From positions 48,324,758-48,388,757 of the forward strand of contig OX485805.1 in the NCBI GenBank assembly GCA_950295325.1: a stretch of DNA of 64,000 nucleotides, given 5' to 3'. Positions 39,001 to 50,717 of the stretch are shown here, piece after piece. The notes beneath the pieces were generated by a model. The model was not told where the DNA came from. It ran no database searches and worked only from the letters and a program-made list of their open reading frames with translations. Made by a program: the position numbers and the translations under genes. Origin of the DNA: Polytrichum commune. Taxonomy: Eukaryota; Streptophyta; Polytrichopsida; Polytrichales; Polytrichaceae. Within the stretch, counting starts at the first letter, position 1, and every line of letters starts with the position of its first letter.

Positions 39001-39535
39001 GATGTGTGCTTTGGGGATATGCTACCCCTAATATTGGCTGAATGATACATTCGAGGCTACATATCCTGGGCATATTGCAACACTGAAATCAATCTATGGG
39101 ACAACGAAGAAGTTGTGGGTACCTGTGGATGCTGAGACAGAGGATGCTGAGGAGTGGGTGCCTCCACCCCTTGACATCTGCAACCTAGAGCTCCAAAGCT
39201 CCTTCTTCAAAATCACCATGATATCAAATGCCCAAGCTGCCATGGCCTTACCCATGACTGAAAGCCCGATGTCCCGACTTTGGCGCAAGCTTTCTAGCAA
39301 TGCCCTCATTTCAGCGAAACTCTCCGAGTTCATGAAAGTCACTGAGATTGCTCACGTTCAAGTGTTGGGTAGTGTGGAAGATGAGAGAACATTTAGCTCC
39401 TTGTCCTTCTTGAAGAGCAAGTTGAGGAATCGGCTTACAACCCACCTAGACTTGGTGGTCCGCATGTTTGCGCAAGACTTTTATACCTTGAACACTTTCC
39501 CTTACCAAACGGCCATAATTGATTGGAAAGCTTAG
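36014..39535 (+). pseudogene. hAT superfamily transposase, split by an LTR and one stop
   Basis: A hAT transposase of the type with a short N-terminal FQxxWxxxxPWAEP motif, a BED-like zinc finger, a catalytic core and a C-terminal dimerisation region. 36014-36248 encodes the N-terminus up to RQFQLLWLPIFPWA. The frame resumes at 37430 and would give PWAEP across the junction once the 36249-37429 insertion and one target copy are ignored. CKVC plus a downstream His mark the finger. Core motifs are LSCDEVTS, ITFGADGVSTFQG and VHCMAHRTNLAVQ, then TRWISM, and SVEDERTFSSLSFLKSKLRN near the C-terminus. A single in-frame TAA at 39029-39031 sits between CYP and YWLND in an otherwise open frame; no frameshift was seen. 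Terminal inverted repeats were not located. Clearly hAT; inactive as it stands. Confidence 0.9.
36249..37429 (+). mobile_element. Solo LTR inserted in the hAT gene
   Basis: A 1181-bp insertion beginning TGTCGTGATG and ending TTTTTTATGACA. It has the TG...CA ends of a retrotransposon LTR with a short imperfect inverted end (TGTCGT/ATGACA). The flanking GCGG at 36245-36248 and 37430-37433 is a 4-bp target duplication, and removing the insert restores the hAT frame. Inside, a 50-60 bp block around CCTATTTCTAGCGGGATTAA is tandemly repeated (36485 and 36537) and CTATTTAAGG near 36670 could be a TATA box. No second LTR, primer-binding site or polyprotein lies nearby, so recombination to a solo LTR is likely. 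Confidence 0.8.
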
Positions 39536-40179
39536 AAGGTTCACTATGGAGGAGAAACTTAGATGAGTTCTAATGTATGTTGCTGGAAGTAGTTTCTAAA
39601 TGCAATGGTAGTTGATGTATGCAAAGGTTAGGGGCAGCTAGCAACAACAAAGTAGTGGCTTGGAAAATGAAGGACTAGTGCAGTGCTAGTTCTATGAGAG
39701 GTACCCAATGTACTAAACCCACACTCAATTTTTGGAACATGACGAGGGAGGGCATGAATTTATACCTCAAGATTGTGGTGTCTGGGTATTGCTTTGAAGC
39801 ATGTGTGGCATGGTTGAGGGTGCAGGGTTGAAAAACCGGGGTTCAATTCCCCCGTGGAACAAATATTTTTTGTACATTGAATCTTAGATGTAGCCAAATT
39901 TTGATGTATTCTGGGTTGTATTAGCCACATTTACATCAACAACGTAGGAAGTGGGGGCCATATTTCAACTCTACGTTGGCAAAACATAGCCACATACACT
40001 CGCCCCAAAAAAATTATATATCGCCACATACTCAAACCTTCTATGACATCTAGTCGCATTCACCATATGTTAAGTCATCCCACGTGGCCAGCTAGGGCTC
40101 CTTCAAGCCAACTCAAATTGCCAAAGAAGCTAGCCAATGGATGGGCCAAGAGCCAATGTAGAAACCCATTTCTTTTGAA
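39536..40179. other. Gap after the hAT gene, with a tRNA-like B-box
   Basis: No gene. At about 39826-39866 the sequence ACCGGGGTTCAATTCCCCCG resembles a tRNA T-arm, but no complete cloverleaf can be built upstream. It could be a tRNA relic or part of a tRNA-derived SINE. Confidence 0.4.
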
Positions 40180-43092
40180 AAAAAAAACACTGGCTGGGAT
40201 GACTACATCATCATTGGACGTATTCTTTTGTCTTGCCCATGATGCCACAACATAATCTAGAGATTGATGAGTTGAAGCATATTCCTTGAGCCTCGTCCAT
40301 CTAAAAGATTTTGTCGTGTCCCATTCCTCATAGCGTTCATCCAAGGTCTTCTTGTTCCTTTGGCCAAGGACCGGTACATAATATACAATCTCAATGGAAC
40401 GAGCATGAGGACCGAGATGTGCCAAATTAGGCTCGAAAATCACTCATCCCATCCACATTGGATTAGGACAATCCTCACTAGGACGTAGTAAAACATAATG
40501 GCCAACCTTTATATGTGCACCAGGACGAAAGGTCTCAATGGGTTGAGAACTAGTTGGCCCCACATAAGCATAGTCAGTGATGTTTTCCTCAAGTAGATGC
40601 ACATTGTCCACATGTAGGGCTGTTGCAATAGAGAACCGTGTAGAAGGCCAAAAGGGCTCGTTAAGTTCAGATGGAGTGGGGGTAAAGGATGATCCATAGC
40701 CGCAAGCACATTCTCCCAATATAATTGTTGGCACAATGGACTCCATATATTGACCTGAACTATCTTGATTTGTCGTATCCTTCCAATACTTAATGAAACC
40801 TTTCACCCCAAGCTTTATGTTCACGGAATCTTTCATCTTCCTTTTTGGAACAAGATGGGGACAACCTACAAAAACAAATATACATTGAGGTCATAGCAAT
40901 ACCATGGACTAACAGCCCACGGTGATCACCCGTGGGCCACATACATCACACCATGTTTTTTCTAGTGCACTTCCAAAGCAATACAAATGAGACACCCACT
41001 AACTTGTAGGGAACATGGTTTTCTTCGTGATAGGGTCCACATTCCAAAGAACAATTCCTTCTTGTGGCGCCCAACTTGGATCTGTACAAAACGCTTTGTG
41101 TTGCATCAATAGCACTCTTTGAGGGTCTACATAAAAAACGGAATTGGTGGGCCTTGGAATGCCCAATAAGTTGGTCTTGACCAAACTCATGGTAGTACCC
41201 CTTCACCCATTCCTTGAAATCAGCAACCTTGTGGATCAAGGACGGGACAATAGTGGGATCCCCAGCAGCCATGAACAATGCCATGAGGTCTAGAAATGTA
41301 TGGCAATCCTTAATCTTCAGCCTCTGTCCAAACCTCTCGAACATTGCATCCACATCCTCATGCATATGTCCAACAATAAGGAATGACACCCGGACTTCAC
41401 GAAAGATTCCCTTTGCAATCAGAGCAGACCAAAGCAACATGTTGTATTTTTGACTTGTTATCCTTCTCACAATTGTCTATTTGAACAAGCAGGAGGGGTG
41501 GCAAATCTATAGGTGGAATAATTTATGGCGGTGGCAAAGGAAATGCTCCTGAACACTTCTCTACACCAACCACCAATGCGTTGTGTAAAGCGTCACCTAT
41601 GGAAGAAATAAGAATGTGTCGACTGGAGCAGACAGGTTGAACCTCTAGTTGACAAAACAACTTTATGATTAAGGTGATAGTGAAGTTGGCATCAAATGGG
41701 TACATATTAAGAATATAATACGCATAATTCACATTAGAGTGACCATGCACAATCATCCCCCGCAATGGATATTGGGAAACGCTCATATTTGTCAACACCT
41801 TTGTTTTGTGCTTGAAAACAAGATGCGCCGTTTTCTCATAATCCATTTTGTCATGTATGATACAAAGAATCTCTTTGGGAGAGTCCTTTGATAAAATCCT
41901 ATCTTTATAGTAATTGTTTATATGAGACTCTTACAATGCCAAATGTTGAAGGCTAGCCTTCAAGATGGCCAAGTGACTAGCAGTGTTTTTATGTGTATTT
42001 GCAAAAAATACTTGAAACTTGCGCAACTTCCACAACGCGAAAAATTGTCACCAGGGCTCTTTATAACATATTGCTTGAAATTTTGTCGATGTAAGCGGCT
42101 AGCACTCGACATAGAGGCAAGCCTGTACCCTAGGTCTTTGTCCAAGTTGTTGACTTCCTCTAATAGGTTGGACCAAGTTGTTCCCACAGGGAGCATCTCC
42201 ATTCCTATCTTTTCACCAGTTGGAAGAGTCCAAGTCATATGGGGCATGGAATCCGCCCTACTCTCAACCAATACTCCAAGGGTCGCTTGTGCCTGCATTG
42301 TATTTGCCCTTGGTTTTTGGATCCTTTATTTCCATGATCTCAAGATCTAACCTCCATCAAACTTTCGGCCTTGTTTCTATTATATTGTGCCCTTGATATC
42401 ATATAAATGTTCATCCATGCACGAGTGCAAATTGTTCTCCCTTCCACAATAATTGTTTCCTTGCCATTGTGCTCTTGTTTATGGATCGTTTGGAGCACCG
42501 CAAGGGCTATGATGAGCTTCCGAGCATTGAATGGCAAGGCAAAGTAGTGTTCTCGAATATTAATCAGCAAAGTCCTTGAAAATACCTGGCAACAATGCTC
42601 CTTGCAACAACCCACCGTGGATAGCATTTGGGCTCCCTCCTCAGTGGCTCCCCAAGTTTTTTTCCCAGGTGCCTGAGGTGCACATATCCTCACAGTGTTG
42701 TATCGGTGTTTTCCAAGTAAACGCCAATGACTCTCATCTTCGCGGGTCGCATTATGATGGACCAACAATATTTCCGCCAATGTATGTCCTTAAGATTTGG
42801 TGAGTTAAAGGGGCCAACGATGTAGAGTATTCTCCCAATCCCGCAAAATAACATTGCTAGTTGGGTTCAAGATAATAACTCCAACATCCTCATTGCCTAG
42901 GATGTTATTGTCAACACAATCCGGCGGATTTGTGTTGCAAATTAATCCATCACACAAAGCACAATCCTCATCAACATCAAAGAAGACAACCGCCTTACCC
43001 TTTAAGTCCTTCCTCGACAATCCAATGTAATGCGGAATATGAACACCAACATTAAAGTATGTTAATAAACCATATGACCATAGGGAAACCAC
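40180..43092 (-). pseudogene. DUF7869-like transposase-type gene, decayed
   Basis: Fragments on the minus strand follow the order of a large eukaryotic family recognised by a Cys-rich RNase-H-like core. From upstream: KGKAVVFFDVDEDCALCDGL (43.0 kb); a 146-codon block; LPTGEKIGMEMLPVGTTW through SPGDNFSRCGSCASFK (42.3-42.0 kb); MDYEKTAHLVFKHKTK with LRGMIVHGHSNVNYAYYI (41.8 kb); LVQIDNCEKDNKSK (41.46-41.5 kb); then VSFLIVGHMHEDVDAMFERF (41.4 kb). C-terminal pieces follow at 40.8-40.2 kb. In-frame stops lie at 41523 (TAA) and 40444 (TGA), and the frame shifts by one base near 41455, between the DNC and GHxHEDVD motifs, where no intron is apparent. Other frame changes (42.35/42.30 and 41.96/41.85 kb) could be introns or decay. 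The family name is from memory; the function of intact members is uncertain but transposase-like. Confidence 0.65.
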
Positions 43093-45670
43093 ATCTCATC
43101 ACCTAGTTCTTGAAAACTCAAACACTTTATGTTGTAGATTGTATACACTCTTCCATGCAAAATGAAAATCCCAAATTGAATGACACCTTTCTTGCTACCA
43201 TTGGAATACACCTCTCACCCCCCCCCCCCCAAACAAAGTATGTCAAAACTCCCATAAGAATGAAAAGTCATTAATGCAAGTGCACGTCACAAAATTGTCA
43301 TAGATGATTGAAATATGGATGACATCATTGACATTATAAAAGAAAATTCATATGCATGTAGGGGTAAAGCTCTACACCTCACTTCACACAATGATAGTTG
43401 AAGTATGTTAAATTTAGCATATCCCCCTTGGAAGAATACCTCTCCTTATCAAATTCCACAAAGCCCCAACAACAAAACATTTAGAATCTCGACACCAAAA
43501 TTAACACAAAGTAATTCCCATTTTACTTGACATACTCCATGGCTCCCATTTGAATACACCTCTTCTAACCACCCCCCCCACACACATTCTTAGTATCTGA
43601 AAACTCGCATACTTCTGCACACTTATTACTACGTAAGTGCAAGTCACACAAGTTATCCCAAGTGGTGATGAAGTAGATGTCATTAAAAATAAAATTTACT
43701 ATATGAACTAAGTTCCAATTTAAATGATATCATCGTAACCAACATTGTAATACATGTGTAAACTCCCACTTCATAGTAACTTGTCTTAATTACCCATGGA
43801 CTACAAAATTCCCTTAAGTCTAGAAAATTCACAAATGCATGTGAAATTATAATTTTTATGAAAAAACACACAAGACATGTGGAATAATTTATTACCACAC
43901 ATGTGTAAATCCTGTAAGCAGAACAAAAATACAACCCATAGATTTCCATGGTCGAATGCCCGTGGGGGCTCCCAACTGGTGGGCGGAGTCTCCCACGGAT
44001 GAACACCCATGTAGGATCCCAACTGGTGGACGAAATCTTCCACAGGCGAACGCCCATAGGGGAAAGTTAGTATGCGAGCGGAGAGCGGTGAGCAGAGAGC
44101 GGAGAGCGGAGAACTCGATGTGAGACATGAAATGAGAGGAAAAATGCACCTATAACCGCGGGAATGAATGAAAAACATCTAACTATTTTTAGAAACTTTT
44201 AAGGGTTAGGTAGTCTATTACCGTGGAAATAGGCCAACATTTCCCCATTAATAACATTTATAGATTTATGAAACATATAAATATTTTAATAAAATACAAC
44301 ATTAGGGCTTACATCAGTATGATGTCACCAATTCAATATCCAAACACGTGTACTATAGTACATATTATTGTAAATTAAAAACATGTACTATTTGAAGTAA
44401 ACACGAAGGAGGTCTCTTAATAAAATTTCTCCACATACAGTACACCCTCTATAAGTGTTCACCCTTTCTAAATGTTAACTTTCTTCTACACCCCATATAT
44501 TGCACAGTATAACTGTTAAACGTGTTAACTGATAACAAAATGGTACTCCCTTCTTTGTAAATTTGACTATATAAATGTTAACGAATGAAAAACAACCACA
44601 ATATGGATGATAATTACTACACATCCAATTACATTCCTCTCTCTCTAGCCCGTGATTTGAAAACTTGATATTGAACAAAGTTATGATTGAGTTTGCATTA
44701 TTGTGAATGATATTCTATCACAATGACTCTTCACAATTGCTTATATTTATCAATGTTAAGATTTGTATATTGCTCAAAATACTAATTTTATAAATGTTAA
44801 CTGTTAACACCTTTATAAATGTTAACTCTGATTCATTCATGAGGGTTAACATTATAAGATTTAGAAAGATCTGTTGTCAAGTATCGGACTTGTTTTTGGA
44901 GGGGGTTAGACAGATGATAAATTCCATTCGCGAATGCCCACAAGTGGCACATATTCTCCTACGAGTCTGGAAATAAAACTAAACACCTAGCCTACCCAAA
45001 CAAACACAAATACAACCTTATGACCAATAAATTGAATTAAAAAAAAATCATTCCAAGGCAGGAATGCTACGATGTGAGCGGTGAGCGGTCTTTGGATGTG
45101 CAGCCAGGAGAGAAAATTTCTCCAAGACCTAGTATCTGGGTCTCTCCCAAGAATAGATGAGATGGGTTTAGGGATGAGAAAGGCTATTGACCTTTAGAAA
45201 AAGTTATTATAGTTTTGTATATTTTTTGAACATGTAATTGTTATCTATTGCAATTATATGTCCACATTATTGTTTTTGGTTTCATTGCTATTACTATCTA
45301 AAAGAACCAACTTTTTGACTAATGTGGTTTCCACTTTTTTAGGCTCCAGTAGTCTATAAATATTTTATCGGGAATTTCATAATCACTTTGGCACATGATA
45401 TGTATTTCCTTCATGAGGCCATGAACATCAAATTAAATAGTTAAAAAAAATAAAAAATATGACACATATTTATGATTTTGTATAAAGAACAAATAAGAAT
45501 TGACAGCAAAAAAGTCCCGCAACTGGACATACACGAATAACAAATGGAAAAATGCAAGATGTGTGCGAAAGACACCTTAGAGGAAAATGTAATCAAATCC
45601 AGTCAAATCAAATCAAATCAAATGAAAACAACAAAAGACCGAAACGTCCTTCCAAAACTCACGATATGCT
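43093..45670. other. Non-coding stretch with GAGCGG repeats
   Basis: No gene is supported. Two clusters of a GAGCGG/GAGAGCGG motif lie at 44072-44112 and near 45077-45090. A C10 run lies near 43218. 43940-44060 has two partial repeats of CCCAACTGGTGGRCG. An (AATCAAATC)n-like tract lies near 45590-45625, just past the end of the ParB-methyltransferase gene. Confidence 0.5.
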
Positions 45671-48600
45671 CTAATCGCTACTTCCACTATCTGATCTCGA
45701 GGACTCTGAATCTCCTTCTACAGCCTCTGTATCCATAAATACAAGGGCCCTAGGATCACAAGTAGTAGCTCGACTAGGAACATATCTAACGGCACCGGAT
45801 TGAAGCGCTTGTGCTAAGTCCTCAGCATACTCTGGAAGAATATAAGGTTGTATCGGACTGGAGTTCACACGCCACGATGGAATGGACATGGGTACTCTGC
45901 AATTGAAACCCGATAGTGGTTAGAATGAGTACGTGGAGATGCAAACAAAAGCAAAGCTAAGATAAATCGACTAGAAGTAAAAAATGTAAAGTAAGACTTA
46001 CTTACAAGCCCATTTATTGCGTCTTTGTTTTTTGGGGCGCGATTCATCAGCAGATGTAGGTCTGGGACGTTTAGGAGGGCCCATGACAGGTCTTGAATCG
46101 ATATATGGACGGAGAATGGCGTTGAAGATGGGTTCGTCATCCTCAAATGCCACAACATGACGACCAATCTCCTGGCAAGCCTTAATGGTAGCCCCTGAAT
46201 TCAAAGCATCGCGAAGATGTGAGACTCTGTTGAGAATATGAGAGGAACGGAAATTCAGAACTAATTAATGAATGGTTACCTGTTCCTGCCTTCCAGTCGA
46301 GGACTATGTCGCCGGGCTTGGTCAACTGCTCAATGAGGGCCTGCATGAACAAAGGGGCTTTCTCCCTTGGTCCTCTCCATGGGACGTTCCCATTCATGAG
46401 TTGAGTCTCCGCAGTGGTGAGGTTGAACAAGGCATCACTCTTGGTTATATTAACGTCGTCATGTATCACCTCGGATTTCTTCGTCTGGAATGAGAAATTA
46501 GATGTCACGTCGCCACCACGAATAAATACGTGAATCCAGAACCGAATAGACTGCAGTCAACCAAAACATGTGAGAGTAAATAAAATAAAAAGTTATCACT
46601 AAACATAAACAAGGAATGATTACGGTGTAAATACCTTGGAGTCGGGGTCCGTAGGAGAAGCCAACTCGAGGTCATTGATGCCCCACCAGTCCTTGTGCAT
46701 CACAAAGTCGTAAGTCTCAGCCTGATCGAAAATGTCCGCAGTGAGCTTTCGATCATTGTTGTGGATGAGGAGGAGAGCACCATCATTTTGCAAGTAATGA
46801 CTTGCAAATTCGAAGATGGACACCACATATTCGGGATCCCGGGAGTTCCAAGGTGGAACGACTGATGGAGGATTGGATACGGAAGGGACGGGTAGATTCT
46901 CAGGGATGTCGGCAATGATCAAGTCGATCCCAAAGTGCTTCTCATTTTCGCACCGTTCTGGAACTTGGGTTTGGCGGCCTTCTCCCATCTTGAAGAAACC
47001 AGGAAGGAAAGTTAGACTTTATAATATGTAAAAAAAACCTGATGCATCCAAAACGAGTCGAAGCAACGGATTGTACCTTGCGAATGAAGTCTAGAATCTG
47101 AACCCATCTTGGATCGCCACCGTTGTCGGACAACTTCGTATGTGAAGTCATCAACGTCTCCACAGATATGCTGGAGACAAAAACATGGGCGGAATGTGGA
47201 ATTCCACTGGAAGAGGTGCTCGTGGGAAATAGTTTTGCCTTCCTCTGCTCAATGAGACCTCTCGTCATCTCCAATGCACTGACCGAGGAAGGCACGGTCG
47301 TAGAAGAGGGAGCAGTCTCGAGAATGACTTTAGATTGAGAAGCAAGGAGTGCCTGCGACAAGGGAGCGGATGACTCCGTCTGCCCTAGCTCTGATGCTTG
47401 TGATTCTGAACCCAAGGAGACAATGTCCGTCCCTCGACGCAAACGACGCCCTCTCTTGGGCTTCGGTGGTGGTGCAGAGGATTGATCCTGGTGCCCTTCG
47501 TCATCTTCAATAACTTGCGTGGTATCTTCTTCCACCTCCACTCCGCCATCATGTAAGGTCTTCACCTCCGCCTCTGAATCAAAGACAAAACCACGAACAC
47601 AGTCGAGATACCAACATCCTGCATGCAAGTGTGGTTGTTTGTACCTTTTTAACTGCTGGGCAGTATAGATACACTGGTCTGAACCTTTCTGAATCCATGC
47701 AGCAAAGTACTTCGGGAGTGCTTGAACATCGATGGCACCTTTGGGAACTAGCTCCCTCTTGAAGTACCTAAAAAATGACAAATACAATATGTTATAGGAC
47801 TCATTAACGATATAAAGAGAAATGAACATGATTGATATAGCAAGGGAGGTTGAGTTTATATTCATACCGGTATGTAACCCGCCTGACAACCTCTGTCGTT
47901 CTCGGGAATTTGGTGAAATTGGATTTCTTATCGAAAACCTTCTCAGTCCGGGAACCTAGGAATGTAGGGAATGCCTTCTCCCATAATAGAATACGCCAAC
48001 AGTCCACATATGCGCCCGGTTGCATAACATCTGGAAATGCCTTCCAGTTGATAACGAGCTTTTCCGCCTTGCATATGTCCTCGAACTCGTGGATGACGGC
48101 TTCCTCCAACTAGAAGAGAAAATTAAATTGATTAGAGACGAGTATGGATCGAGCCGAATGGAGAATAATTAAATTAATCACAAGAGAGTTTTGGGGTACT
48201 ATACCCCTGCCCAAAATGCTGCCTTGTTCAACCAAGGGTCAAGGTCGGCTTCCTTGAATTCTGGTGGTAGAAATCTATAAGAAAGCCTTGAACTCGGAGA
48301 AGAGTTCCACCACCTCAACCAACGAGCTTTGTATTTGGCATCCACAGCCGCTGGAACTATCTTCTGAAGCTTTTCCAATGTCATCTCTGGTTTAGAGAAT
48401 TCACTGAAATGCCGATTGATCTGCGAGAAGAACAATATAGTAAAAGATAGGTAAATAGTATGATGATGGAAAGAGAATGATGTATCTACAGTATAGGAAG
48501 TTAGAGTCTCACCTCTTCGAGGAAATCGTCACCGTTTTTGGGATTCGCTATAGCCAAGTACTTGGTGAAGTCTTTCTTCGAAATGGCCTGGACCATATTA

Positions 48601-50717
48601 TTTGATGCCTCTGTCATGGCATCCCAAACACCGGTTGCAGTTTGATCCTCCTTTGGGGTTCTCTCAATGTAGGCCCTAGCGGCTTCATCCGAAGCCACTG
48701 CAATCTCCCGCTGTAGAAGGAGAACAATATTTAGAAAAAGAACACAACTTCAAACCCTTTGAGAAAAGAAAGTAATGAAATCAATTCTTGGAAGTAATTC
48801 TTACCCGGTATAGGAACGCAATGAACACTTTTGTTGTCAAGGTAAACCATCGATCTTTAGCCAGTTTGTTCTTCTTGCAGACATCGAACTCTTCTGGACT
48901 GAGGAGATCCTTGAATTCTTCCAACTTCATCACACCGAAAGAGCGGATGCGGTAAAGCTTCGCCGGAAGATTATTCTTTACGTGATCATTTTCAGTAGAC
49001 CTGAACATGGAATTCAAAAATTAAAGAATGAAAAAAAACAATATATGTATCAATACGGTTGGAGAAATAGGATTAGGAAGATACTCACCAGTTGATATCG
49101 TGCATGGCATTAAGAAGTAGGCCCACTTGGCCGCGTGGGTCTAAAACAATGCAATGCACGGAGATGTGCCATTCGGGATCCTTGGCATGATGATTGTTAA
49201 TATGTCTTAACCATGCAGCCAGGCGATGGTTACCTTCCCAGACATAGAACATCTTGCCAGAGAATTGCTTCAAATCAGGGTCTGCTTGAAGCTCGTCTTC
49301 AAAAGATTGATTCGCCCTTTCCCAACATGGGCTCCAATCGGCCTTGACCTCCTCCGTAACATCCGATGACAACTCTTCGTTGTTGTACATAGAAATGTAC
49401 ATGACTCGGTCCCCATCTCGATATCCCTTCACAAACTCCCGCTCTAGATGTTGTATCCCCATTTCACCAACTGGTCTCACTTTAGCCATTGATATCATCC
49501 TACACAAGGGGACAAACAACCGGGACTTCTTCAGGGGTTGAAAACGAACGCTGTTGATAACGTTGATGGAGTCCACCTTGTGCTGTGTTCGATGTTGCAA
49601 TTCGCTATCTACAGCATTCGTCAAGGTTGAAGGGCAAGATGATGTTTGCAACACGTCTTGTGCTTGAATTTCCTGCCAAATGTCATGCAAATTAATACTT
49701 GAACACAATACTGTAGAAAGTGAAAACAAAATAATTAAATCACATAAAAATCAACTCAAAACCTTCTCATTAATAAAATACTATGAGAACAACTCAAACA
49801 TCGTAGTTGGCCCTAAGTATCACTTGCGAGCCGATCTACGTGGAGCACGTGTGTAGTAATTCCCAGACTCTGTACTAGTCCAAAGAAGGCGCTCCCTCCA
49901 AATACGCCTTGTGATTGGGGCAGTACGACGTGGGCATGTAACCGGCGAGGTTTGCTCATAAACCGGGTTGGCTCATAAACCCAAAATCTGCGTACCTGTT
50001 GCCATTTTGCTCAAAACAATCACCCCCGAAATTTACATAAAAAAGGGTGTCGTTTACGGCACCCCCTGGGATGCCCCAGATCCGCGTACCTGTTGCCATT
50101 TTCCCCAAAACAATCACCCCCGAAATTTACATAAAAAAAGGGTGTTGTTTATGGCACCCCCTGGGATGCCCCAGATTTGCGTACTTGTTGCCATTTTGCT
50201 CAAAACAATCACCCCCGAAATTTACATAAAAAAGGGTGTCGTTTACGGCACCCCCTGGGATGCCCCAGATCTGCGTACCTGTTGCCATTTTGCTCAAACC
50301 AATCACCCCCGAAATTTACATAAAAAAGGGTGTCGTTTACGGCACCCCCTGGGATGCCCCAGATCTGCGTACCTGTTGTCATTTTGCTCAAACCAATCAC
50401 CCCCGAAATTTACATAAAAAAAGGGTGTTGTTTATGGCACCCCCTGGGATGCCCCAGATCAGCGTACCTGTTGCCATTTTGCTTAAAACAATCACCCCCG
50501 AAATTTACACAAAAAAGGGTGTCGTTTACGGCACCCCCTGGGATGCCCCAGATCAGCGTACCTGTTGCCATTTTGCTCAAAACATGTACAAATCTAAAGA
50601 AATTCAAAAAAAGAAGGTACAGTATGCATGAAATTCAACAATATTACATCAAAATACCTCTGTTTCTTCTTGAGTAGGGTGAGGATCTTCCATCTCCACG
50701 TTTTGATCCGATGACTC
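45671..50717 (-). CDS. ParB-like domain fused to a beta-class amino-methyltransferase, eleven exons
   Basis: Exons: 50717-50658, 49672-49089, 49000-48805, 48710-48513, 48420-48205, 48109-47868, 47767-47077, 46988-46635, 46484-46280, 46194-46002, 45896-45671. Every intron is GT-AG and all phases agree; the sum is 1055 codons. The likely start is the ATG at 50693 (about 1046 aa), but further 5' exons are possible. N-terminal part: KVRPVGEMGIQHLEREFVKG, then FYVWEGNHRLAAWLRHI at about 49215-49245, the ParB/sulfiredoxin GxHR signature. The middle (exons 3-6) is helical and unrecognised. Exon 7 carries an acidic stretch and a basic PKRGRRLRRG likely nuclear signal. Exons 8-10 form a methyltransferase in beta-class order: LIIADIPENLP at the motif IV position (usually DPPY), then PGDIVLDWKAGTGAT (motif I) and VVAFEDDEPIFNAI (motif II). 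The tail is basic then Ser/Asp-rich. In bacteria such fusions modify DNA. Catalysis is uncertain because motif IV is altered. Confidence 0.85.
49990..50583 (+). repeat. 94-95-bp minisatellite inside the ParB-methyltransferase intron
   Basis: About six and a quarter near-identical head-to-tail units. The phrase CCTGTTGCCATTTTGCTCAA (or a one-base variant) starts at 49995, 50089, 50184, 50278, 50372, 50467 and 50561. Each unit also carries CACCCCCGAAATTTACATAA and GGCACCCCCTGGGATGCCCC, the last of which is palindrome-like (GGCA...TGCC). Because 94 is not a multiple of 3, the long frames over it are by-products. It fills most of the first identified intron. Confidence 0.9.

Noticed and set aside
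46272-47338. Plus-strand frames of 71-73 codons
   Set aside because: Antisense shadows of the methyltransferase exons.
49990-50583. CRISPR array
   Set aside because: Repeats are contiguous with no variable spacers, units are 94 bp, and the context is a plant nuclear intron.
49968-50677. Long overlapping frames with repeated text such as CVPVAILLKTITPEIYIKKG
   Set aside because: They translate the 94-bp minisatellite in several frames on both strands. The unit is not a multiple of 3 and lies in an intron of the opposite-strand gene.
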